Assembly: GCA_031769625.1 (NCBI GenBank)
Contig: JAUIMM010000113.1
Span: 12,310,501-12,374,500 of the forward strand
Reading direction: 5' to 3'
DNA length: 64,000 nucleotides
Source: Taudactylus pleione
Lineage: Eukaryota > Chordata > Amphibia > Anura > Myobatrachidae
A model generated the notes under the pieces. It saw only the letters and a program-made list of their open reading frames with translations, was not told the origin of the DNA and ran no database searches. This document shows positions 56,208-64,000 of this stretch, one piece after another. The first letter of the stretch is position 1. Each line of letters begins with the position of its first letter. A program made the position numbers and the translations under genes.

Positions 56208-56819
56208 AGACACATTATCAGATATACAGATGTATCCTCTTACACTACTGCTGCAGTCACATCTAACAGCCCTTCTTGTCATGCCAGGTCCTTGTGTGAC
56301 GGCGTCTTTTTTCACCCTGTGCATTTTTTTCAGTCCTGTGCGCCTTAGTTGCAAACAGATGCAACACACTGCTTCAGGAGACTGCACTGATTCAATTGAT
56401 ATGCGACACTTGTATATCTGTGTGTGACTGAATGTGATTCTGTATAGAAAGTGCTACGATTCAGCGTCTGTTGCTCTTTTCATACCAATACCGTTGTGCT
56501 TCGTAAACAGACTCAGTCGCACATAGATATACAAGTGTCTCATGTCATATTAATCAGTGCAGTCTCCTGAAGGGGTTTATCATATACGTACGAATTTGCG
56601 AAGTCTCTGGCGTCTCAGTTCTGACAGCCATTTCATTGGTTACTAAGAAGGTCGAAGTGTAATCGAAGGTTGGTCTTTGTACTCAAGTTGTGGATTTGAG
56701 AAGCCGCAGGTGGGCGTCTCAATATTAGTCCCGCTGGCTGTGACATTTGCATATTTTCAGCCGCTGCGTACAAAGATGCATCAGTAGTTCCATTTGCGTC
56801 CATCATCTGAATCAGTCCC
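56208..56819. mobile_element. Foldback MITE
   Basis: Ends GACACATTATCAGAT and CATCTGAATCAGTCCC are a loose inverted pair flanked by TAA/TTA. An internal inverted repeat of about 60 bp has arms at 56372-56431 and 56512-56572 (cttcaggagactgcactgat against atcagtgcagtctcctgaag). The terminus (gggactgattcagat reversed) is related to the Harbinger family ends. Confidence 0.65.
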
Positions 56820-56849
56820 TTAGTCTCAAATACAAAATTTCAAACTCAC

Positions 56850-57005
56850 ACACAGTTTTTAGAAATGGAGATGTTGCCCATAGCAACCAATCAGATTCTA
56901 CTAAACATTTAACTAACACCTTCTAAAATATGATAGCTAGAATCTGATTGGTTTCTATGGGCAACATCACCGCTTCTAAAAACTCACACTTTAGTAAATA
57001 TACCC
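56850..57005. mobile_element. MITE with ccaatcagattct arms
   Basis: Arms 'gatgttgcccatagcaacca' and 'gtttctatgggcaacatcac' with 'atcagattcta/tagaatctgat' inside form an almost complete foldback; outer 'tagaaatgg...' and 'actttagtaaatat' mark the ends. This belongs to a common vertebrate MITE type. Non-coding. Confidence 0.75.
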
Positions 57006-57396
57006 TACAGAGTTGTATTGAAATCTATTCCTGGGTGGTGATTAGGTGACGGCAGGGAGGTGGCTATTCAAAAGCTTGGAGATGGTCCGTCATAAGGGTG
57101 TGTTATGGGAGCATTGCAGGCGTGTTGCTGGAGTGTTTGTGAACACAGATGCTTAATTGCTCTCATTGGCCATTCTCGGACTGAAAATCTGCACCTACAA
57201 TAGGACTGGTGCAAGTTTCGATGGTGTGACCAATGATGGCATTACATCTCAGTCCTTACACATGTAGGCGCAAGGATGTACAGCAGGGAAGGGCTTATAG
57301 AGGTAATTTCATAAAGACGCAGACGTGCGACCGGCAAAATACGCAGACATGGGCGCCATATGACTCAGAATCTGCACCTTAGGGGTCTATACACTA
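57006..57396. other. Unassigned, probably MITE-derived
   Basis: Contains 'gacgcagacgtgcgac' and 'gactcagaatctgcacctta' phrases suggestive of another MITE end, but no partner could be paired with confidence. No gene. Confidence 0.35.
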
Positions 57397-58087
57397 AGCC
57401 TTGGGGAGAGATAAAGTGGACGGAGGTAAAGTACCAATCAAACTGTCATTTTTCAAACACAGAGTCTGATTCAGACCCACTCGCGAGCGCTATGCGCTCG
57501 CAAGCAGGTCGATGTTGGCCCAGTGCACATGCGCACAACAGCGCTGGCTTCGTCGTGCGCATGCGCAAGACCCGGATAGCGATGGGCAAACCGTCGCTTC
57601 GGGTCTCGTACCAAAGGAGGCGTGCTGTCGATGTTGAGTGACAGTATGCCCCCTTTGGTGGGCAGGCCGGGGGCGTGGCTTCCCAGATGGAGGCGTTCCC
57701 ATGGGAACGCCTACTGTCTGGGGCCGGCCCCACTGACATCACAAGTGATATCAGTGGGAGTGCTTTCGGCTCTGGTAGAGCCGAAAGCACTCTAAGGCTT
57801 GCGGCAACGAGACCCTACCACAAGGGTCTTGTCGCAAGCCCGATGGTCGCAATGGTCTTGACCATCGCGACCATCTTCCTGGCCGCTCGCTATAGCTGTG
57901 GGTGGTCACCCACAGCTATGCGAGCTGCCAGGAGGCTGCTCTGAAAAACAAGAAGGACGGCCCTGATTCAGAGCGAGTGCTCTGTCACAACGTCCGGCTC
58001 TGAATCAGGGCCACAGTCTGTAAAGTGGAAGTTAGGAGCTGACTGATTGGTACTTTATCTCTCTCCACTTTATCTCTCTCCAAGGCT
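57397..58087. mobile_element. Foldback MITE (agccttggggagagataaag) hit by copy G
   Basis: Arms agccttggggagagataaag...gtaccaatca and tgattggtactttatctctc...ccaaggct are inverted copies. TA flanks both ends. The central part has been displaced by the Harbinger MITE at 57462-58012. This foldback type is widespread in vertebrates. Confidence 0.82.
57462..58012 (+). mobile_element. Harbinger-type palindromic MITE, copy G
   Basis: Ends GAGTCTGATTCAG and CTGAATCAGGGCC with ACA duplicated on both sides (57459-57461, 58013-58015). Stem four reads gtgctttcggctc with gagccgaaagcac, a paired change compared with copies F and H. Contains gtgcgcatgcgcaag. Non-coding. Confidence 0.9.
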
Positions 58088-58130
58088 TAGCACATCTACC
58101 CCTATGCTTGGAATGTGGACTTAAGACACT

Positions 58131-58235
58131 TGGGGGAAAATGTATCAAACCTTCTAAAGAGTGGAGAGTGGGCAAGTCGAGAGGTTTCCCATAGCAACCA
58201 ATCAGCTTCTAGCTAGCATTTATCAAGTACCAGAG
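58131..58235. mobile_element. Left half of a split foldback MITE
   Basis: 'gggggaaaatgtatcaaacc' and 'ttcccatagcaaccaatcag' are matched in inverse order by 'gaagctgattctttgctatgggg' and 'gtttgatacatctccccc' at 59787-59849. The two halves may be one element pushed apart by about 1.5 kb, or two solo halves. Confidence 0.55.
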
Positions 58236-58853
58236 GTGTGAACATAGAAGACAATGAAAGGCGGTCGCCTCCGGGCTCTGAAGGTGGCACACTGAACATC
58301 TCCCTTGTTCCAGGTACTGCTTTATGCTCCCCAGAGCAGAAATAAGCAGGGAGCTCAGAGGGCATGTGCTGTGTTCCACCCTCTCCCAGGGCCCCTACCC
58401 TGGAGTCCGGTCTCTTGGAATGGATCTCCAGCAAGGAAACAACTCGAACATACATAAAAAGGTGCGGCAGATCCTGGAATGCATGGCTCCTCCCTCCTTT
58501 GTTGGTTCTTCCCCCTAACACACGTGGGACTTGCTTCCTCTGCTTTTGTTGTGGGAGCAGGAAATAGCAAGAATGGTAGACCATGATCAGCTACCAGTAG
58601 TATTTGTATGCTGGGGTTTTGGTCATTAATTGGTGGAGGAGTGTGCATCTGGGTGCTGCTGCTGGGCTTTTGGCATGGCAGTGAATTCAGGGAGGGAGAT
58701 TTAGTGTTGGTGTTAGTAGTGAATGCAGTGGGGTGTCTGGGTGTTGCTGGGGTGTTGTCAGTGAATGCAGGGGAGGAGAGTGTGTGTCTGGATGCTGCTG
58801 GAGTGTTGGAAGTAAATGTGGAGAGGAGACAGGGGATGAAAATGTGTCTGGAT
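58236..58853. other. Intervening sequence, no gene accepted
   Basis: Loose repeats of 'gtgtctggatgctgctggagtgttg' at 58736-58815 and again at 59039-59160; otherwise nothing recognised. Confidence 0.4.
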
Positions 58854-59038
58854 CAGAGGTTCCCAACCACAGTCCTCAAGGCACATTAACAGTACAGGTT
58901 TTAAGGATAGCCATACTTGAGCACAGGTGACCTAATTAGTATCTCAGTTCTTTTGATTCAACCATCTGTGCTTTAGCATGGATATCACTAAAACCAGGAC
59001 TGTTAGTGTGCCTTGATAACCGAGGTTGGGAATCACTG
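58854..59038 (+). mobile_element. hAT-type MITE with perfect 8-bp duplication
   Basis: Ends CAGAGGTTCCCAAC and GTTGGGAATCACTG, flanked by GTCTGGAT on both sides (58846-58853, 59039-59046). 185 bp, almost entirely self-complementary (ggttttaaggatagccatac against gcatggatatcactaaaacc). Non-coding. Confidence 0.93.
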
Positions 59039-59270
59039 GTCTGGATACTGCTGGGATGTTGGAATGCAGAGGAAGGAGAGTGTGTGACTGGGTGCTGCAG
59101 GAGTGTTGGTAGAGTATGTGGTTTAGGAGGAGTGTGTGTGAGTGCTGCTGGAACTGTGATGTTGGTTGTGAATGCGAGCTGATGGGGGCACCAACAACTA
59201 TATCACCTACGGGCTCCTGTTATGAACTTATGCCACTGTTATGAACATTCTGTAAAATAATACTGTAGGT

Positions 59271-59778
59271 CAGAGGTTCCCAAACGTGGTCCTCAAGGCT
59301 CCCCAACAGTTCAGGTTTTAGAGATAGCCATAGTTGAGCACAGATGGTTAAATCAAATTGACTGAGGTACTAACTAAAGCTGGCCACACATCTAAAGATT
59401 ATCTGTCCAACCAGCCAACTAGTTGATTGGTTGGAATGAAAATCTGGTAAGATATGAAAGCAAATGACAATCAGCAATTCGCTCCCATATGACATAAAAT
59501 GGACAAAAACTGTTGTTTGAGCAAATTGTTTAGATCAAACATTTAACAAACTTGTCTAACAACCTTGTTCATCTGTTTTCTGGCATTTAGGAGCAAATTG
59601 CTGATCATCATTTACTCCCATACTTTACCAGATTTTCATTCAAACCAATCAACTAGTTGGCTGGTTGGACAGATAATCTTTAGATGTGTGGCCAGCTTAA
59701 GTCACCTGTGCTCAACGATGGATATCTCTAAAACCTGAGCAGTTGGGGAGCCTTGAGGACCGTGTTTGGGAACCTCTT
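59271..59778 (-). mobile_element. Second hAT MITE of the same family, inverted
   Basis: Ends CAGAGGTTCCCAAACGTGGT and GTTTGGGAACCTCTT; flanks ctgtaggt and ctataggt match at 7 of 8 positions. It matches the reverse complement of 58854-59038 (cacagatggttaaatcaaat; gtcacctgtgctcaa). It has been enlarged by the nested MITE at 59378. Confidence 0.9.
59378..59697. mobile_element. MITE nested in the hAT MITE
   Basis: Long terminal inverted repeat, about 55 bp with few mismatches (agctggccacacatctaaag ... ctttagatgtgtggccagct), and TAA on both sides (59375-59377, 59698-59700). Comparison with the sibling at 58854 gives the empty site. Non-coding. Confidence 0.92.
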
Positions 59779-59786
59779 CTATAGGT

Positions 59787-59849
59787 AGAAGCTGATTCTT
59801 TGCTATGGGGAACTTCACTTATCCACTAGTTTGATACATCTCCCCCTTG
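59787..59849. mobile_element. Right half of a split foldback MITE
   Basis: Partner of 58131-58235; see there. Confidence 0.5.
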
Positions 59850-60116
59850 GTTCAATACAGATACATATGACAAGCATATTTCACAGAGTTGTACAGTAAG
59901 GATGGTTGAGGATTGGGTGATTACACTTAAATTGAAGTAATCAGAGCTAGTGCATTTATGTAAATATTCATGTGTTTTCTTTAAAGGACCAATTAACTTT
60001 AAAATACTGCATTTGTAAATGAGTGGTTGAGATCTTCTGAACTGTGAGACAGAATAACTTGTGCATTTGCCATATACTGGAATCAAAGGGATCAGATAAT
60101 ATTGAACCATACAGTG

Positions 60117-60365
60117 GGCCAAATGTAATAGGGTGATAGTTTAGAAAATGTGAGAGTTTAGCAGTATACGCTCAAATTAGTCGAGTTTTATCTTCAAAAT
60201 GGGAAAACATCTGGATGAGAAGTTAAATATTGAGAGCTTTTTGAGTTTAAAGACATGCAAGTTTGCATGTTCTAAGACTCTATTACATTGGCTGAGTTTA
60301 AAAAGTGTGAGAGTTTACCACTAAACTTTCACATTTTCTAAACTCTGACCCTATTACATTTGGCC
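60117..60365. mobile_element. Foldback MITE, ggccaaatgtaataggg ends
   Basis: Ends GGCCAAATGTAATAGGGT and ACCCTATTACATTTGGCC are perfect inverted copies. Internal 'gtttagaaaatgtgagagtt' is matched by 'aactttcacattttctaaac'. Non-coding. Confidence 0.9.
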
Positions 60366-60583
60366 TATAATCTTATTCACATTTTCTCAGCTCTTGGGCT
60401 CAATATGACCTCTAATTCCAAATAGAATGGGCTCATATTGCCCTACATACAAATCCAAGATCTTCCCAAGAGATGTGATATTAAAATATAGTCAAATTAT
60501 TTTTATTTTTTATTTTTCTAGTAAAAGACAAACCAACAATGACATATAGAAATGAACCCAATATTCAATTTGAAGGCTCTAAG
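60366..60583. other. No feature seen
   Basis: AT-rich spacer between two MITEs. Confidence 0.5.
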
Positions 60584-60885
60584 AGGGGAATTCAATTGTT
60601 TTTCTCGCACCTGCAACTACTGTAGATGGTGCCCATTGGCAACAATTCAAGTGTTCTGCTGTTTGGGCACCCATAGTTGTGGCTGCACACATTTTTGTTG
60701 CTGCCTCCTGAGGTGGCGAGCAGAAATGTGAGATAAATACATGGTTTGGTCACCAAAATGGTAGTTTGGGCACCATAACATTGACTTTAGATGAGTTTAG
60801 GGCATGTTAAATGTAAAGGGTGCCCAATCAGAGCAACAATGGAGTTGCTCTGATGGGTGTCACAAAAAACAATTGAATTTCCCCT
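60584..60885. mobile_element. MITE, aggggaattcaattg ends
   Basis: Ends AGGGGAATTCAATTGTTTTT and AAACAATTGAATTTCCCCTT. Interior has 'gatggtgcccattggcaaca' and 'gggtgcccaatcagagcaac' in partial inverse relation. Non-coding. Confidence 0.85.
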
Positions 60886-61549
60886 TCGCATCATATATTC
60901 CAGGGCATGGCCCCAATAACTATTGCAAAATACCATTACTTAAAGGATATGTTTTGCATTCTCTATAATATGGGTAAAATACAAATGGGCACGCCCATTC
61001 AAACTTATGGTAGATATTGATAACAAGCAATAAGTAATACAGATTTGCCCAGCTAGTTTGTTGCTCATAGCACGCCATTCAGGCATGTGTGTCGCACCAT
61101 GGAACATTACGTGATGGCTGTACTTTGACATACCGTGGTATTATTCAGCGAAAGATACGCTACGGCATGTAATACAGTGCTTAACCGTTGGGTGGCAAGT
61201 GCTCCACTGTTGTAATGTGTACTGAATACCATACTGTTAAATTGGATGGATATTACATTCACGCACAGTATTTGCATGTTCGCACAACCAATTTTATTAA
61301 TGTCACATAAGCTCTTAGAACGGGATGCAAATCAGTACACATACCGTACATAACTGTACAGTAGTGTAGTTGCCATGATGTTATGATGGTATAACTGATA
61401 CTGGGATGAATTGTTCTCTAATTGTGGGGTACTGTGTATATATGTACTAGTAGAAAATTTTGAAAGGAAGAAATTTTTTTATTATTAAAAACAGCAGCGG
61501 GTGGGTGGAGTGCACAAGGATGAGCCTGCTATGTGCGGTTCTTGATATA

Positions 61550-61616
61550 GCTGGCGTGTGGGCTAGAGGTTAGGTGATCACCTTGCTACGGTGCTTGTCC
61601 CGGGTTCGAGCCCTGG
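61550..61616 (+). repeat. tRNA-Ser(GCT)-like SINE head
   Basis: A tRNA-like outline: A-box region around 61553-61570 (ggcgtgtgggctagaggtt), anticodon stem CACC/GGTG with loop TTGCTAC (anticodon GCT at 61585-61587), and B box ggttcgagccc at 61603-61613, followed by T runs. The acceptor stem does not close and there is no variable arm typical of tRNA-Ser, so this is a Pol III-type repeat head and not a tRNA gene. Confidence 0.6.
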
Positions 61617-61629
61617 AAAATAATATTTT

Positions 61630-63087
61630 TTTTTTGGCACTGTTGGCCGCTGTCCCAGACTTAGACATCTCTGTTTTAGAAACTGATTGTGCATTTTAAA
61701 ATGCACGCTTGTGGCACTGTCGGCACATCAGTGCTGTGGTGGCTCCGGGGGTTGCAATGGGATCTCTGGTGCATGCCCAGTGTAGCCACTCCATATGCCA
61801 GTCTCGCTATGCTGTGGCGTATGGAGGATCATAGTACTATGCATGCCCAGTGGGTCGGGAGTCACACGCAATGAAAGTGGGGTCTCTGTATTAAAAACTG
61901 ACAGTGCATTTTAAGAAGAACACTTGTGGCACTGTCGGCGCTGTCCCAGACTTGGACACTATAGTGATTTCATGGCTTTAGAAATTAGTAGTGGTCTCTG
62001 TTTAAAAGTGAGGTCTCTGTATTACAAACTGACTGTGTGGTTGAAGTCAATGTCGGCATTGTTGGCACTCTATAAGCCATTCGGCATAGTGCGACTGGCA
62101 TATAGAGTGAATCCACTGGGCATGCGCCTGTGATCCCATTGCAACCACCAGAGCTGGCAGCCACCACAGCACTGACGTGCCGACAGTGCCGCAAGTGTGC
62201 AGATTAAAACACAGTCAGTTTGTAATACAGAGACCCCTCTTTCAAACAGCCCTCTACTAGTTTCTAAAGTCATGACATCGCTATGGTATCTAAGTCTGGG
62301 ATGCACTGTGTGTGACTCCTGACCCACTGGGCTTGCACAGTAGTATGAGCCTCCCATAAGCCACAGCATAGCTTGACTAGCAGGGTGCTACATGGTGTAT
62401 GCAGCGCCGCACACCACTTTCTTGTGCACAAATCAGTATAGTGGCATAAAGTAGCATAGAAATACCAGGTGGTGGGAAGTTGTGGATAATGTATTGAGTT
62501 CAGTAAGGGTTGGATAACAATAATGAACTTCAATAGCTTGGTCTTTATGCAATGCTGGGAGTGCATGTTTTTGATCAACACAGATATCTGTATAAATTAA
62601 AGAACTCACACACCACCAAGTGATTTCTGTTTAATCCTGTAGTGAAGATTAAAGAAAAAAATATATTTCCCAGGTCTTGAATCCCCGGGAGAAGCACTGT
62701 AGCAAGGCAAACTCCTAACCTCTAGCCCACATGCCAGCCTTGTCAAGAGCTTCACCTGTCAAGTATGTGATGTGTCATCTGCGAATTACAGCAGGCAAGG
62801 TGTACTATCCGCCTCCATATGCCAGAGCATAGCACAACTCGAATATGGAGCGGCTCCACTGGGCATGCGCCAATCCTATTGCAACCCCCAGAGCTGGCAG
62901 CAACCTCAGCGCCAACATGCCGATAGTGCCGCAAGTGTGCAGATTAAAACCCCACTTTCAAACAGATCATTGCTAGATTCTAAAGTCATGAAATCACTAT
63001 AGTGTTTAAATCTGAGACAGCGCCGGCAGTGCCGACATTGATGCAAGTGTGTCAGTTTGTCATATAGAGACCCCTCTTTCAAACAGA
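61630..63087. repeat. Large imperfect foldback region
   Basis: Blocks such as 'gtctctgtattacaaactga' (62012-62031) recur inverted at about 62213-62234 (cagtcagtttgtaatacaga) and again at about 63051. 'cttgtggcactgtcggc' at 61709 and 61924 is mirrored by 'gccgacagtgccgcaagtg' at 62179 and 'ccgatagtgccgcaagtg' at 62921. tRNA-like sequences lie in opposite orientation at 61550 and 62669. It reads as a composite of several head-to-head copies of one repeat. ORFs here are not genes. Confidence 0.7.
62669..62738 (-). repeat. tRNA-like SINE head, minus strand
   Basis: The reverse complement matches 61550-61616: ggcatgtgggctagaggtta, then cttgctac in the anticodon position, then a B-box-like gattcaagacc. 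The anticodon stem is less well paired than at 61550. Confidence 0.55.
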
Positions 63088-63585
63088 GGCGTTCATTCAG
63101 ACCCACTCGCAAGCGGCTGTCCGCTCGCAAGTGGGTCGATGGTCCCCACTGCGCATGCACACAACGGAGGGAGCTCCATCGTGCGCATGCGCGAGACCCG
63201 ACGAGCGAAGAACTTTCCTTCGCTCGGAGTGTCTCATCAAAGGGGGCGTGCTGTCGATGTTGACTGACAGCACGCCCCCTTTGGTGGGCGTGCCGGGGGC
63301 ATGCCTGCCAGTTAGGCGTTCCCAAGGGAACACCTACCATCTGAAGGAAGCCGGCCCCACTGACATCACTAGTGATGTCAGTGGGAGTGATTTTGGCTCT
63401 CATAGAGCCAAAATCACTCCTGGCCTTGCGGTTGAAAAACTGAACCGCAAGACCATCGCGACCATCATCCTGCACGCTCGTATATGCTGTGGGTGGTGAC
63501 CCACAGCTATACGAGTGTCCAGGAGGATGCTCCATATTAATGGAGGTGGGCCCTGATTCAGAGCATCAGGCTCTGAATCAGGGCA
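63088..63585 (+). mobile_element. Harbinger-type palindromic MITE, copy H
   Basis: AGA on both sides (63085-63087, 63586-63588). The empty site is visible by comparison with 62235-62270 (ctttcaaacag...ccctctactagttt). The left end attcagacccactcgcaagc is identical to the left end of Harb1 over about 22 bases. Stems are near-perfect, including gtgattttggctc with gagccaaaatcac and cactgacatcactagtgatg. gcgcatgcgc at 63183-63192. Non-coding. Confidence 0.93.
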
Positions 63586-64000
63586 AGAGCCCGCTACTAG
63601 TTCCAAAATTCATGAAATCACATAGTCTGGGACAGCACCAACAGTGCTGTGTGCAGCTTCAAATGCACAGTCAGTGTGTAATACAGTGCTGTGTGTGCAT
63701 GTGAAATATTTTTGTAAAAAAGTACAGGACTCACACACTTAATGTAATGTTATAAAACTTTATTAGACATTCTTCTACAGTTCTGATTCCATGAGGAAAA
63801 TGCTGTACTATAGTGTACCAAATCACTGCTTCTGTCAGTCAATCATCGGGCGGTGATACAGAAAATGCATTGGAAATCTGATGCATGCGCTGTGTAGTTT
63901 TGGAAAAGTGACACCTGGTGGACAAAAAGTTGTTTTACACGTTGTAACTTTTTTCCATTGCTACGCTGTGTTCTGTTACGAAACACTCTGTGTGGCGTGA
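63586..64000. repeat. Dispersed repeat, continues past the window
   Basis: 63586-63680 continues the foldback composite. 63823-63933 matches the reverse complement of 8488-8600. The window ends inside it. Confidence 0.5.

Noticed and set aside
61550..61616. Functional tRNA-Ser gene
   Set aside because: Acceptor stem does not close, no long variable arm, and a mutated copy sits inverted nearby; better as a SINE head.
1..64000. A host protein-coding gene hidden among transposons
   Set aside because: No exon series with a conserved domain outside mobile elements was found by eye; short or fast-evolving exons and lncRNAs cannot be excluded without transcript data.

Overview
This is non-coding, transposon-saturated DNA from a large vertebrate genome. 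An anuran amphibian is my best guess. That rests on the mix of PIF/Harbinger, hAT, Penelope-like and Ty3/Gypsy elements, abundant palindromic MITEs, AT/CA microsatellites and introns with GT-AG borders; it is inference, not a species call. I found no host protein-coding gene. Every long coding stretch I can explain belongs to a mobile element or is a stop-free frame through a tandem repeat.

Layout. 1-10.5 kb: hAT and Harbinger-type MITEs, a 414-bp-period direct repeat and a hairpin. 10.5-14.0 kb: a decayed Ty3/Gypsy element on the minus strand, hit by two MITEs. 14.04-19.67 kb: a hAT-type element with a perfect 8-bp target duplication, filled by a C-rich ~34-bp minisatellite; a segment with CCCTAA-like repeats interrupts the array. 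19.86-27.12 kb: a PIF/Harbinger transposon ('Harb1') with a TAA target duplication. It carries a HARBI1-like transposase (-) flanked by two different Myb/SANT-like genes (+), all with open, phase-consistent exons. 27.18-44.09 kb: a decayed hAT transposon with a ~137-bp tandem repeat in its 5' part and a BED-finger/hAT transposase pseudogene. It is split by another hAT-type element (28.26-31.02 kb) and by a second, decayed Harbinger ('Harb2', 32.45-40.07 kb). Harb2 has the same three-gene layout in opposite orientation. 44-54.6 kb: microsatellites, hAT ends, putative LTR/pLTR pieces, a tandem and inverted Penelope-like repeat, an NRF1/YY1-like tandem and a degenerate Penelope-like element with RT and GIY-YIG remnants. 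54.65-64 kb: back-to-back and nested MITEs, hAT MITEs with clean target duplications, and a foldback region with two tRNA-like sequences.

The most interesting content is the three-gene Harbinger architecture, seen twice, together with many short elements (2.36, 5.94, 10.73, 12.87, 54.65, 55.09, 57.46 and 63.09 kb) that share its terminal sequence and are probably its non-autonomous partners. These MITEs are chains of palindromes whose stems differ between copies yet often stay self-complementary, and several carry an NRF1-like GCGCATGCGC site. All family names come from motif recognition by eye; no database search was possible.
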